From Antedon mediterranea (lineage: Eukaryota; Echinodermata; Crinoidea; Comatulida; Antedonidae): a DNA stretch of 64,000 bases. The first letter of the stretch is position 1. Each line of letters starts with the position of its first letter. A program made the translations under genes and the position numbers. This document shows, piece by piece, positions 1-12,240 of this stretch. Under the pieces are notes generated by a model. That model searched no databases, was not told where the DNA came from, and saw nothing but the letters and a program-made list of their open reading frames with translations. The stretch lies in NCBI RefSeq assembly GCF_964355755.1, contig NC_092671.1, positions 23,827,070 to 23,891,069 of the forward strand. The letters are read 5' to 3'.

Positions 1-199
1 GCAGGAACCTAATCACTATAACAAGAGTTCAGGTTCCGTACTCCCAAAGTAACAACTATAAAAAATAAATAAAGGATTCAAGAAAAAATACAAATAGACG
101 AATCAACAGTGTCAATATAAAACAAAAGGATAAATTACTTATAGTCGATTCAACAAAGTCAATATAATACATGTGATTTAAGTGAATTTAAAAATGTTG

Positions 200-1960
200 G
201 AAAACTGTCTAAAATTAAAGAAATTTTAATCATTTCCGGTAACTCTTCCCATAACCTATAGGGAATATGTTAATAGCGGAATGATGAAGACAATTGATTC
301 GAGCATAGTGATGAATGAACTTGAGTGTATCAAGGTGACGGCCATTAATAACTACAGATTGACGAACACTACTACAATCAACCGTTCCAATAAGTGATTT
401 ACAAACAAAGGATAACAGAAGATAATTTCTTCGATTAGATAGTGTAGGCCAATTTAGCTTAGTGAGACGTTCCTCGTATTCCATTCCACCTCTTCTTTGT
501 TTGAGGACAAGCCTAGTAGCCCTTCGCTGGACTGCCTCAATACGTTCCGTAAGTTTTTTGGTTCGAGGCAACCACGCAGGGACACCATATTCAAGGATGG
601 GGACAATGAGAGCTTTATGAGCGAGAAAATTGCTGAAGGGGATGGTCCTCCTGCAATACTAGTAATAAAACCCAACATTCGATTTGAACGAGAAATAATT
701 AAGTTTACATGGCCATCCCAAGTAAGATCACTATTAATCGTGACCCCCGGATGACAATGACTAGATACGGATTTAATAGGCAAGTCATTTATATGATAAA
801 CAGGTCTATACTCTTTCCTTGACCTTGTAATGTGGAGAACCTTGGTTTTATTTAAGTTAAGCTCCATTTCATTTAGATCACACCAAGAGGAAAGCCTGAT
901 CAGATCGCACTGAAGAACAACTTCATCGTCTACTGCAAATATATTTCTATAAATTATCGTGTCATCGGCAAACAATGCACATGGGGAGATAATAGATGAG
1001 GGAAGGTCATTTATAAACAAGTTAAAAATAAGGGGTCCAAGTACGCTGCCCTGTGGTATGCCAGCGGTAACTGGGGATGATGGGCTAATGGATCCTTGAG
1101 ACAAGACTCTTTGGGAACGTCCCAATAGAAATGACTTGATCCATTTCCAGAGACATTGCCTCTGATATTGAAGTGACTAGCCAGCTTCTTTAAAATAATA
1201 TGGTGAGGCAGTTTATCAAACGCTTTGGCGTAGTCGAGAAAGATAACATCAATTATGGGGGCTTTAGTTTTATCCAGCGAAGATGCCCAGGAATGAGTTA
1301 GGTTGGTAAGTTGAGTAACACAGGAACGGGAGGGAAAAAAATCCGTGCTGGGCTTCTGTAATTGGACAATAAGCAACGTGATCAGATATACTTGAAAATA
1401 GTATTTTTTCAAGCAGTTTCGAACATATAGGGGTAAGGGATATAGGTCTGTAATTACAAATTGCATTTTTATCACCAGATTTAAATATAGGAGTGATATG
1501 GGACATTTTCCACTTAGCGGGAATTTCCCCCATACGCAGGGACAAGTTAAACAAATTAAATAATGGTGGAGCAATAAATTCGGAAGCAGATTTCAAAATA
1601 TATGGATGCACGGAATCAGGACCTGGAGATTTATTAGACGAAAGTTCATTAATCACCTTCTCAACATTATAAACGTTAAAGTTAAGTTGAGAAAGTTCAG
1701 GGATTGGGACATTACAAATCGAAGGTTCACAGCTGGGAATTATGGGTGGGTAAAAAACAGAAACAAAAAAAGCATTAAATGAGCTAGCAATTACAGGGTG
1801 TGACGAAACATTCACATCGTTAATATTAAAAGATAATGGTGCTGGTGATCTTCTACGTTCTCTAACAAAACGCCAGAAAGTATTACAATGAAATATTATT
1901 TTTCCACACAAATAAGAACACACATACAGATGTAGCCTGTGGAAATAAAAGTAAAACATT
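200..1960 (-). mobile_element. 5'-truncated, frameshifted non-LTR retrotransposon (LINE) with reverse transcriptase remains
   Basis: Minus-strand fragments in different frames read in order as one reverse transcriptase. The 1270-1959 piece has the linker and the motifs KSPGPDSVHPYILK, ITPIFKSGDK and NYRPISL. The 1011-1574 piece has the DYAKAFDKLPHHIILKKL block. The 454-1125 piece has the GIPQGSVLGPLIFNLFIND block and the catalytic FADDT box. The 230-571 piece has the C-terminal region (IEAVQRRATRLVLK) and ends at a stop at 230. The frame changes at least three times, so it is dead. No endonuclease is present; the copy starts just upstream of the reverse transcriptase, as expected of 5' truncation. 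The family looks CR1/Jockey-like; the exact clade is not decided. Confidence 0.9.
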
Positions 1961-2135
1961 GAAAAAAAAAGGCCACGGGCTTCTTTAGTACTTTTGGGTG
2001 GCTTCTTTTCTTTTCGAAATGGCTTTCTTTTCGAGATTACTTTTGCAAACTAAAAAGGGGGCTGCTTTTCGAGAAAAAAATATGCTGTAATTATTATCAA
2101 CTGCCAATTGTATATATTTGTGATCAAAATACTAT

Positions 2136-2275
2136 TTTAAGCTGTAGCTTGGTGGTTAACATGCTTGCCAATCCAAAGGTCCAGGTTCAATCTTGACCAG
2201 TTCCAGGGAAACTCGTAATTTGGCGAGTTACTCGCTTTTGGATGCGTATGAAGTAAAAAAAATAAGTAAGTGAAC
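2136..2275 (+). mobile_element. tRNA-derived SINE fragment (same family as 26839-27078)
   Basis: A Pol III box A-like stretch (GTAGCTTGGTGGTTAAC) and a box B-like stretch (CCAGGTTCAATCTTG) are followed by a tail containing TTGGCGAGTTACTCGC, TATGAAG and an A-rich end. The longer copy at 26839-27078 shares the head and the GGCGAGTTTCTCGC tail. This copy lacks roughly 95 bases between the two, which looks like an internal deletion. Confidence 0.7.
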
Positions 2276-2673
2276 TTGATTTGTAATGCCCCAGATATGT
2301 ATGTTGTAGCAAATATTTTGACATTGTATCGCATGGAACGCCTTTAGAATGGTTTCAAGAGTGTTGGAAACGCTGAAAACATACGGAACAGTATATATCT
2401 GAGCCAAAGAGTGAATTTTATGATTTGATTTAAATAACATGTGACGTCACAAAGAACATCATCTTCGGCATGTCTTCGGAAGCAACGTCTTCGGAAGCAT
2501 TGGGATGCTCGGAAATGTCACTTATAGGCTAGTCAATCTAGCAAAAACAGCCCAAAGTGAAACAAATTGAAAACTGAGATTTTCTTTTTTTAAATGGTCA
2601 TATATTTATGACGTGCTCAGGATAGACGTGTATAGCGAGCGCTCCTCATTTGACTACAATTTACACGGCGTGT

Positions 2674-2825
2674 ATGCATCATGGCCACCAAACTCGCTCT
2701 CGCCCAGCCGATATTGAAAGTGCTTGTTCCAACCCTGTGGACTTTAACAATTTTGTACATGCTTCCCTAAAATCATTATTAGATGGGCAGGCAAAAATTA
2801 AAGAGGATTTGAACCAAGCTATTGG
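2674..2825 (+). pseudogene. LINE ORF1, N-terminal part
   Basis: The reading frame starts MHHGHQTRSRPADIESAC (an in-frame ATG also exists at 2650) and continues to KIKEDLNQAI. It is cut near 2825, where T-rich sequence belonging to the tail of the inserted minus-strand LINE begins. ORF1 resumes at about 4148 in a compatible coiled-coil region, so this is the first half of one interrupted gene. Confidence 0.65.
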
Positions 2826-4148
2826 ATTTTATTTTATTTTTATTTTATTTCGTTTTCTTTCAGTAGGGTAGCCCTCTCAGTAATAAAATAAACTGCTCTT
2901 CCGAGGGGCCCTACGGCACATTTAAACAAAATTTGAAAACAACTTAAACTAAACTTAGGCCTAAACTAAAACTTAAACTAAAACTAAACTTCAATGCATG
3001 TTCTCATTATTATTATAACTTTTATACCATATTTAAATATATTTCACTGGAACCATCCTAGACCACCGGCAACAATAAATGAATCTTAAGAAGTGATTTA
3101 AAACGGTTATAATTGTTTTGTTTTCTTAAATCATAAGGTAGGCCATTCCAGAGTGAACTTCCATAATAAACAAAACTACGTTTGTATATTTCGAGGTTAC
3201 ATCTGAGCAAATACAACAGATTATTTTCATAGTTTCTGGTTTGAATATTGTGTACACTACTAATATATTGCAAAACATCACATAGGTACAGATTCTTGTA
3301 AACATCTAAATATTGTACAAATTGTATGATATTCAATTCTTGTCTTAATTGTTAGCCAACCTAAATCATAATGCATTTGTCTAAGAGGAGTTCGAATATC
3401 AGCACCTAGTATTAATCGTGCAGCTCTATTTTGTACCCTTTGCAATTTTAAAATATGGGTGTTTGAACCAGTACCCCAGACTGTTGAACAATAGTCAATA
3501 TAAAAATAGAGCATTGTATAATCTTTTAATAATTTTAGGAGATGTAAAACTTTTCAATCTATAAAATAGATGTAGAATTTTTGATAGTTTTGCACATAAT
3601 AGAATCAATATGTACTTTCCATGAGAGTTGTTCATCAAATGTAAGTCCCAAATATTTAAACGTTTCAACTTTCTCAATCGGAATGTTATCAAAAATTACT
3701 GTTTCATCTGTTGTTTTATTAACACGTGCATGAGTACCAAAAAGCATGTAGGCCTATTTGGTTTTATCAATGTTTAGAGTTAATTTATGTTTATCTAACC
3801 ATTGTTTTACATTTTCCAACTGTTCAGTTAAAACTGTTGTAGGCCTAAGCTCTTCATTTGATTTACATGCATAAAAAAGCGCAGTGTCGTCTGCATAGAG
3901 GACTGTTTTACAAATCCCATCAACACTATCATGTAAGTCATTTATGTATAAAATAAACAACAAAGGGCCAAGAATTGAGCCTTGTGGTACCCCATAGTTG
4001 ACATTTAAAATTTCAGATTTTTTTCCATTAAAATTAACAAATTGTTTGCGATTTTTTAAATAATTACTGAACCATGCAAGCTCAGTGTTTATCATTCCAA
4101 AGGTGCATAATTTACGTAATAAAATATCGTGGTCTACCGTATTTAACC
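2825..4148 (-). mobile_element. Second 5'-truncated LINE, nested inside ORF1 of the plus-strand LINE
   Basis: Minus-strand reverse transcriptase pieces are TVDHDILLRKL and YGVPQGSILGPLLFILYIND with YADDTALF (3754-4150), then KYLGLTFDEQLSWKVHI (3559-3747), then YCSTVWG and LQRVQNRAARLILGAD (3278-3514), then SSLWNGLPYDLRKQNNYNRF (3058-3336). The 3' end is the ATTTTATTTTATTTT-like run near 2825-2850. The 5' end is cut in the middle of the reverse transcriptase at about 4148. Frames change between pieces. I see no clear target-site duplication. Confidence 0.85.
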
Positions 4149-4674
4149 CGGACAGAATCGCAGCACTCGAAGAAAACGATATTATCAAGGCTAACAAGAT
4201 TGGTCAACTCGAACAAACGGTTGATAAATTATCATCTACGGTTGCGAAGCTGGAACTAGAGGCCAACAAATCCGAACGCTTCAGCCGACGTAACAACGTT
4301 CGAATTGTGGGACTTAAAGAAGAATCAGGTGAGGATTGTGTTGTCTTGGCCAGGAACATTCTAATAACTTTGAATTTAGTGAAATACCAACGATAGAGCG
4401 TGCACATCGAGTCGGTCCTGTACTGCCGGTGAGGCCCCGACACATTATAATTAAACTACTTAGTTATAACTCTAAAGTTCAAGTCATGAAACAGAAGAAT
4501 ATTGCCTTACAAGATAAACAGTTTTACGTGATAGATGATCTGACCTTAGTGGATTATAAAGAAAAGAAGAAATGGAAATTTCAAGTTAAAGCTTTATATG
4601 ACAATGGAACTAAACTTAAATTCTCTGCTGGTAAATGGCGAACTTCTACGGGAACTCCCTATATATTCAAGTAA
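4149..4674 (+). pseudogene. LINE ORF1, C-terminal part (nucleic-acid-binding protein)
   Basis: It resumes with RIAALEENDIIKANKIGQLE, a heptad-like coiled coil, followed by ERFSRRNNVRIVGLKEE, the conserved start of the RRM-like region of L1-type ORF1 proteins. After a frameshift near 4370 it goes on with PTIERAHRVGPV and the C-terminal domain, ending at the TAA after 4674. Family knowledge: such proteins coat the element RNA. Interrupted and frameshifted, so not functional as it stands. Confidence 0.75.
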
Positions 4675-5013
4675 CTTTTACGGTGTTTTGAGGAACTGGG
4701 ATATGAATGGTTTCTTTTTCTCTGCCTTCTTTCATTTTGTAATGTCAGTATATTTAACCTGGCTTTGCTTGTTTAAATTCCAAGCATGTCCGCTACGTAC
4801 CATTATGCAAATTATACCCGGTTGCATACCTAATGTATTATTCTCCGTTTTATACACGGGGAGTGCAACGCTTACGCTACCTATGTATTAGTAATACGGC
4901 AGCACTAAACAGAATTGTTTTATGTTTAATTATTGTTATATTTAGTTTTTTATTTTATTATATTATTGTTAACTTTTACCTAATGTTTAAATTATCTACG
5001 ATACCTATAATTA

Positions 5014-6451
5014 ATGTGCCAATCCAACCCTACAACTGATGTGAAATTTAACCCTTTTGTGGCATACGAGAACATGAATATTAACGAAAATGTTGATCCA
5101 CACTCTCAATTTTATGTTAGTTTAAATGAATCTAATTATTTTGATCCAGAAACATTCTCAGAGAATTTCTCTAAGCATAACAATGATAAAAATATTTTTG
5201 TCTACTATCCATTTTAATACACGTAGTCTCTTGGGCAAGATGGATTCTTTAAAACGTTTTCTTCTTACTCTTGAATTTGACTTTGATGTTATTGCTATTA
5301 CTGAATCTTGGCTACAGTATGACAATAATCCCCTAACAGATCCCCTAACAGATATGCCGGGTTATAATATTTTTTCTAGAAATAGGAAATCTAAGGCGGG
5401 TGGTGGCGTAGCCCTGTACGTACGAAACAATGTATCAGTTACTGTCCGTAATGATTTAACAACAGATGAATCAATATGTGAATCGATATTTATTGAAATA
5501 GAACAGATACATGGGAAAAATATCATCGTGGGAACAATCTATCGTGCTCCGTCTTTGAATATCAATGCATTCAATGATATCCTAGATAACCTACTTCATA
5601 CTCTTTCAACTGAAAATAAGCTGGTATATCTGTTGGGTGATTTCAATATAGATATTTTGCAATATACTTATGAAACCACAACTAACAATTTTGTAAACAC
5701 TCTTTTTAGCAACTTTTATTTACCGCTAATACTTAGACCTACTAGGATAACATCAAATAGTGCTACTCTTATTGATAACATATTAACCAACCAGCCTGAT
5801 TTACACCTCGCTAGTGGTCAGCTCTATTGCGATATTTCCGATCACCTACCTGTTTTTTCTATATCTACCTTAACATACAAAAATACTCAAGCAGTCAGTA
5901 GACCTCCAAATAAACTTTTTAGGAAAATTAATGAAAATAACATCGAACAATTTAAACGAGAGCTTAGCGTAATAACATGGAACGACGTGAACTTATTGCA
6001 AGAACCTAATCAAGCTTATAATACTTTTGAAACTAAATTAAAACTTTTATATAATAAACATTTTCCAATGACTACGCAAAGTAATAAAAACACAAAATTA
6101 AAACCTTGGATGTCAAATGGTTTGTTGCAATCTACTAAATATAAACACAAGTTATATGCTAAATACCTAAATAATCCTACCAATCATAATAAAATAAAAT
6201 ACACTAAATTCCGTAATACCTTAAATTCACTTATTAAACGTGTTAAAACCGAATACTATCAAAACAGATTTACTCAATGTCAACATGATATTAAAGGTAC
6301 ATGGCGCGTAATTAACTCCTTGATTAAAAGGTCTCCGAATTTGAATACGAAAGTTGTTCTAACAGGCAATAATGGTGAATCCATTGAAGACCCGTCTCAA
6401 ATCGCAAATGAATTCAATAAGTTTTTTGTCGAAATTGGACCAACTCTTTAA
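5014..6451 (+). pseudogene. LINE ORF2, endonuclease part
   Basis: This is an exonuclease-endonuclease-phosphatase fold. Visible motifs are HFNTRSLLGK (metal-site Asn), VIAITESWL (catalytic Glu), VGTIYRAPS, LGDFNIDIL, and the C-terminal ISDHLPVF with its Ser-Asp-His. The first about 65 codons (5014-5217) are in another frame and join near 5210, so an indel separates them. The frame ends with GPTL-stop at 6451, and the same protein continues in another frame (KLPTDQSDFKTYLPL...). The enzyme would nick target DNA to prime reverse transcription. Confidence 0.85.
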
Positions 6452-8060
6452 AAAAAATTGCCAACCGATCAATCTGATTTTAAAACGTATTTGCCCTTAC
6501 CTACTTTAAACTCTTTATTTATGTATCCAGTGTCTGATACAGAAATTATAGATATTGTCAAGTGTTTTAAAACTAATAAAGCGCAAGGACTTGATGAATT
6601 CAGTCCAAAAAGTTATTAAACAATCAATTTCCCTTTTGGTTAAACCTCTATGTCACATATTTAATCTGTCTTTAACAAAAGGAGTTTTTCCAAATAAATT
6701 GAAATTGGCAAGAGTTACTCCCATCTTTAAAGCAGGAAAAAAGGACACTTTATCTAATTACCGACCGATCTCAGTCCTTTCACTATTTTCTAAAATATTA
6801 GAAAGAATTATCTATAATAGAACCTATGCCTTTATGAAAAAAAATAATATTCTATTCAATAAGCAATTTGGATTTCGCAAACATTTTGATACCGCAATGG
6901 CCTTAATTGATTTGTCCAATGAAATAATAGATGCATTTGAAAATGATGAGTTTGCAATTGGTGTTTTTGTCGATCTATCGAAAGCATTCGATACCATTAA
7001 CCATCCCATTCTTCTTTCAAAACTGTATCAATATGGTATTCGCGGTGTTCCTCTCAATTTATTTAAGAGCTATTTATCCAACCGCTACCAATGTACCAAG
7101 TTTCGTGATTCCCAATCTGACTATTTGCCTATTACCTGTGGAGTACCACAAGGTTCATTACTAGGTCCTCTTCTGTTTCTTTTATATGTGAATGATATTT
7201 ACAATTCGTCAGTATCTTTATCTTACTTTTTATATGCAGATGACACAACACTAATCTGTAAAAATCGACACTTAGAGTCGTTATTTAACACTGTAAATAC
7301 AAGTTTAATTAATGTATCCGAATGGTTTCTGGCAAACAGCCTTTCTGTAAATCTAAAAAAGTGCAGCTATGTTTTGTTTAGAAGTAGTACGATGCCGATT
7401 AAATTAGGTCCATTGCAAATTAAACTAAATGGTTCTGTTCTCCCCATGGTCAATCATGCTAAATTTTTGGGTGTATCCATTGATAGTCGTCTGACATGGA
7501 AACCCCATGTTATTGAGACAGAAAACAAAATCTCAAAAAATATTGGTATAATTTGTAGACTGGCATCTTTTCTTCCACATCATATTCTCCGAACACTCTA
7601 CTGCTCCCTTGTTTTGCCATATCTTTTATATTGCAATATCGTTTGGTGTAACACATTCCCATCTAATTTAAATAAACTTCAAATACTACAAAAGAAAATC
7701 ATTCGAATAATTTCGAATGTTTCACCTAGAACTAGTACAGATCCTTTATTTCGTTCTCTCAAATTATTAAAATTAACAGATATTAATATTTTCCAACAAT
7801 GTTTATTTATTTACAAAAGCCAAAATGCTCTTCTTCCATCTCATTTACGCGATATGTTTTCTCCCAATTATGAATTTCACGGCTATTCCACAAGAATCCT
7901 CAATAACCTTCATATTCCTAAACACAAAAAGACTTCTTTTCAACATAATATTAGATTTACTGGACCCAAGATATGGAACTCACTTCCTAACAAAATTACA
8001 ACTTCTGCAAACAAACATAGCTTCGTCTTTAACACTAAACAATATCTAATACAAAAGTAA
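6452..8060 (+). pseudogene. LINE ORF2, reverse transcriptase part
   Basis: The polymerase is almost intact. It has LARVTPIFKAGKKD, NYRPISVLSLFSKILERIIY, the first catalytic Asp in VDLSKAFDTINH, GVPQGSLLGPLLFLLYVND, the YADDTTLI catalytic box, AKFLGVSIDSRLTWKPH, and a C-terminal region with YCNIVWCN and TGPKIWNSLPNKI. It stops at 8060. The junction with the endonuclease contains at least two frame breaks between 6440 and 6610, including one at the conserved KAQGLDEFSPK. I infer a young but disabled copy of the CR1/Jockey group. Confidence 0.88.
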
Positions 8061-8384
8061 ATTAATTAACTAGTTATATTCTAGGTATCAGTTTTTATTG
8101 TTTTCATATTCCGTTATGGTAATTACTTTATTCCTATATACCATTTACTATTATTTACTAATTTGATTTTAGTTACTTTTTGTTTTGTTCAGGCACTTTC
8201 AACACAAGCTTTTGCTTTCTAGAAATTGTGCCTCCTTCATAATATTGTTTTATTCATTTTAAAGATGAAAAAAAAAAAAAAATTGTATTGTTTTAACTAT
8301 CTTTCTTCTCGTCATGAATTTTGTATTATATTATTTATTTTGTATATTATGAAGGAAATAAATGTTACTATGAAATTAAATGAA
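8061..8384 (+). other. LINE 3' untranslated region and tail
   Basis: AT-rich sequence follows the reverse transcriptase stop, with a run of about 15 A at 8268-8282 and the AAGGAAATAAATG...ATGAAATTAAATGAAAT end. It holds no gene. The foldback element begins directly after it. Confidence 0.6.
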
Positions 8385-9444
8385 ATATGATAAGGAGATT
8401 AAAATTTGAGCGTCACACCTTTGTAACTCATCCCGATGATATGCAAATTAGCTTAAATATGCAAATTAGGGTGACATTACAGGGTTACCATATCTCAAAA
8501 ACTATTCAAGGTATGCAAATTATTAAGTTACATGATATATGCAAATTAGGGAGTGAAATTACAGGTTCCTATATATCGAAAACCACTAAGGCTAGAGAGT
8601 TGATATTTGCTCTAATCAAACATTATACGAAAAAATGACCAGAAATACAACAATTAGCCCTCGACCCCATTTATCAATGTTTGCATACATAATGCGACTA
8701 AAATGTCTGTAGAAACTTTGTTTTGGACTCAAATGACTCGGATACATATCTCGAAAACCAAACTAATTACTAAACGGTCCTATACTGGCTATATAAAACC
8801 TGTATCCGAGTCATTTGAGGCCAAAACAAAGTCTGTACATACATTTTAGTTGCATTATATGCAAATATTGAGAAATAGGGTCGAGGGTCAAATGTCATAC
8901 TTCCGGTCATTTTTTGTAAAATGTTTCATTGAAGCAAATATAAATATGTACATTCTGAATACGGCTGTGAAAAAATCAACTCTCTAGCATTAATGGTTTT
9001 CGAGATATGGGAAGACAGTAATTTCACCCCCTTATTTGCATATTTCATGTAATTTGTATACTAATTAGCATAATTTCGAGGTGCATGACAAAGGCGTGAT
9101 TTTGGGAATTACAAAGTGGTCCTATGCTGGCTATTAAGAACCTATGTATGGGTCATTTGAGGGCAATATAAAGTCTCTACAGATGTGTATGCAAACATTG
9201 AGAAATGGGGTCGAAGGTCAAATTCTGTACTTCCGGTCATTTTTTCGTAAAATGTTTCATTAGAGTAAATATAAATATATACATTTTGAATAAATCAGTG
9301 AAAAAATCAACTCTCTCGGACTAGTAGTTTTTGGGATATGGTAACCCTGTAATTTCACCCTAATTTGCATATTTAAGCTAATTTGCATATCATCGGGATG
9401 AGTGACAGAGGTGTGATGCTCAAATTTTGATCTCCTCATCATAT
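8385..9444. mobile_element. Foldback / inverted-repeat element, about 1.06 kb
   Basis: The two ends are long inverted repeats of about 120 bases. The left arm (8385-8505) contains CCCGATGATATGCAAATTAG. The right arm (about 9325-9444) is its near-perfect reverse complement. Inside are repeated blocks built round TCCTATACTGGCTAT and AACAAAGTCTNTACA, at 8700-8860 and 9110-9190, partly in inverted order. A one-armed relative lies at 30770-31503. No transposase is seen, so it is non-autonomous. Confidence 0.8.
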
Positions 9445-9865
9445 GTGATAATTTAACAAGAAATATTTCCTACATAAAACGCTGCTCGCTTATTGACGTA
9501 ACAGTTTTAAAGATATATTGTCCCTCTGAAAAATATTTTTTATTTCAAATTTGTGTTTGAATGCATCATTTTATTGTCACATTATTTTACCTGAAAAAAA
9601 TATAATTTAAAGCAAAGCATACTTAAATTGTCTGTCAGACAAAAAAGCCTAGAAAAAAAGCCCCAGACAAAGTTAACGATAATTTTGGAATATTGTTGGC
9701 CAATCAGAAGTCAGGGTGGGTTTTTTAAATATATATATATATATATGTTTTAAGTTTAGTTTTGGTATGAAGGTGAACAGACACAGGTCAGCAAGAGGGC
9801 CTGTTCATTAAAGAAATATGCTTTTATATGGAAGGCAATTGCCGCCAAATATACAAAAGTAAAAC
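9445..9865. other. Repeat-poor AT-rich spacer
   Basis: No open frame, RNA or repeat beyond a short (AT)n run at 9729-9744. Nothing else seen. Confidence 0.5.
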
Positions 9866-10137
9866 AAACAACGTACTTTCACAAACGAACAACGTACTTT
9901 CACAAACGAACGATCTACTTTCACAAACGAACGATCTACTTTCACAAACGAACGATCTAAATTAAAACAAAGAACGTACTTTCACAAACGAACAACCTAC
10001 TTTCACAAACGAACGAACTAATGTAAAACAAACAATGTACTTTAAAAAACGAACAACCTACTTTTACGCGAACAACGTATTTTTTACAAACGGACAACGT
10101 ACATTGATAAACGAACAACCTGTTTTACCAAACGATG
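9866..10137. repeat. Minisatellite, about 21-bp unit
   Basis: About a dozen degenerate copies of a unit near ACGAACAACGTACTTTCACAA. The first five or so are close to identical apart from AACGTA/GATCTA variants. Copies on the right side are more diverged and of variable length. Confidence 0.85.
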
Positions 10138-10139
10138 TA

Positions 10140-11720
10140 GATTGCCGAATGAACTAAGGACTCGTCTATTTTTTAAGTCGGGTAGAACGCTAAATCATAC
10201 ATTAAATGAAAGCTAGTGACCCTGTTTATATTCATTGTAATGGAGCCAATGTCATAAAGTCATCCTATTTATACAAATTAATTAAACATTTACTGTATTA
10301 CATATTTAGAGTGATCTTGCACCGGTATCTAAATTCAGTGGTGCATTATTTGTAATTATTATGCTGACAACGGGCGTAACTTCAGAGTTGTGAAAAAACC
10401 TTTGAAAAGATTTTTTATGAGAGTATCCTGCAGTTTTTAAATGTTGAAAATGTGAGAGGACTTGTGACTTGCACTCGATAAATGTCAACAAGTTTCGCCA
10501 ATATACACAGAATTACATCCGGCACAAAATATTTATAAAAGATGCGGGACAAGGTATTTAGTACTGGACAAATTACTAATTAACTTGCTTAAATCAAAAG
10601 AATATTAAAAGTGATATTAAATGGAACAATTTTCCCAATTGATGTTTGATTTAAGTAATTTAATTAGTAACTTGTCTTGTACAAAAGACCCTGCCTGCGT
10701 CTCTTACAAATATGTTTGTGCCAGACATTTATCGACTGTATAGTTTAATGGATATTTAATCCGTCACAAGTCCTCTCACATTTTAAACATTAGCAAACCG
10801 CAGGATAGTCTCATCAAAAATCTTTTCAAAAGTTTTTTCACAAAAACTTTGCAAATACACTCTGTAAGGATAATTAGGAATTTAAATACCAGTACTCGCA
10901 AGTTCACTAAATATATACTGGACAAGTTACTAATTAAAATCAAAAGAAGCTTTAAACATACCAATTGGGAAAGTTGTCACTAAATGACACTTTGTATTTT
11001 GTTCTGAAGTTTTTGAATATGATTATAGCGAAGTTACGACCGTTGTCAGCTGTAATAATGATTACAAATAATGCATCACTGAATTTAGATACCGGTGCAT
11101 GTTTAAATAAGTGTATCTAACTAGAAAACTTCACAAATATTTTCCAAAACATGTATGATTGTATAATAAACAAACACGAGAGTACTATTCTACTACAGTA
11201 TTAATGTTTAATTAATTTGTCTTAATAGGATAACTTATGGTAGGTTCGACACAAAAACCTCCATTACAATAACGATTGCCACTGGCTATCATTGAATGTA
11301 TGATTTAGCGTTCTACAAGTAGTTCACGAGATAGCATTTATTGTCAATTTTAAACTAAATTAATGAAAGTAAGTATTTACTAAAATTATGATGACTTATG
11401 ATAGGTTTATGACAAAAACCTCCATTACCATGAATATAAAGGTTTTTATTTAATGTATGACTCGGCGTTCTATGACAAGAGATAGCATTTGTAGCAATTT
11501 TTAACAAAAAATAAATGAAAATCAATATTTTCTAAAGCTATGATGACTTATGATAGGTTTATGACAAAAACCTCCATTATAATGAATATAAACATTAGCA
11601 TTGGTTTTCATTTAATGTATGACTCGGCGTTCTACGACAAGTAGTTTACGAGATAGCATTTTTTGCGATTTTTACCCAAAAATGAATAAAATCAGTATTT
11701 GACATATAAAAGCTCTAATT
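10140..11720. repeat. Complex of nested inverted repeats and 150-160-bp direct repeats
   Basis: The block at 10314-10385 (CACCGGTATCTAAATTCAGT) is the reverse complement of 11030-11105. An inner pair is 10400-10480 against 10765-10845 (GAGAGGACTTGTGACT / AGTCCTCTCACATTTTAAAC). On the right, three direct copies starting near 11229, 11389 and 11541 share ACTTATGATAGGTTTATGAC and AACCTCCATTA. An inverted relative of that unit is at 10150-10260. It looks like a foldback transposon with tandem-array ends. No coding capacity. Confidence 0.7.
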
Positions 11721-12240
11721 GTAAAGCAAATTTAAAATTTTTTTTTGATATTCACTCTCATATATTTATGGTCGTTTTTAAATGTTGTTATTATTAAAAT
11801 TATTTATTTATCTATTTACAAAAATATTATATAAATGGAAAAATAAGATTATTTTCCATATATTTTGTAAAATAATGACTTTCAATGATAATCAATGTGT
11901 AGTATGATTCATCAGCTTTAAATCGAGCCTAATTCCAAAAGAATTGATGCATTTCATTAAATACTGTGCCATAAAATAAAGATATTGGTAAAAATTGGTG
12001 AAAAAATAGTCATTGACCTCTGACCCGAAAGTGTATCACCACAATCAATTAAGAATTGGGTTTTCCGATGTATCAAAGTGTCTCACACAAAAATCATATT
12101 AAGACCAATGGTAAAATATTTCAACTTAATTAGTAAACAGGGTTACATTAGTTAAATTCAGTACCAAGCTTTTGTCAGATTTGTTTGAGTATTTTGTCTA
12201 TCATATACTGTTTAATTCTGGATATGAAGTCCGAATAAAG
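11721..12240. other. AT-rich stretch with a short dispersed repeat
   Basis: The segment at 12119-12165 (TTAATTAGTAAACAGGGTTA...) recurs at 33091-33141 inside the large gene. Otherwise there is no gene, RNA or strong repeat. Confidence 0.45.

Larger units (their letters stand above)
2640..8384 (+). mobile_element. Nearly full-length non-LTR retrotransposon (LINE), interrupted by a nested LINE
   Basis: In order on the plus strand are an ORF1 (2674-4674, interrupted), an AT-rich spacer, and ORF2 with an apurinic-type endonuclease (5014-6451) and a reverse transcriptase (6452-8060). A 3' untranslated region with an A-run at 8268-8282 ends in an ATGAAATTAAATGAAAT-type tail near 8384. Frameshifts lie in ORF1 (about 4370), at the start of ORF2 (about 5210) and between endonuclease and reverse transcriptase (about 6450-6600). 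The long intact stretches (441 and 501 codons) point to a recent insertion. The 5' end is uncertain; there is no clear boundary between 2275 and 2640. Confidence 0.88.

Noticed and set aside
9729-9744. Short (AT)n and A/T runs as regulatory sites
   Set aside because: Common simple repeats in AT-rich DNA with no supporting context.
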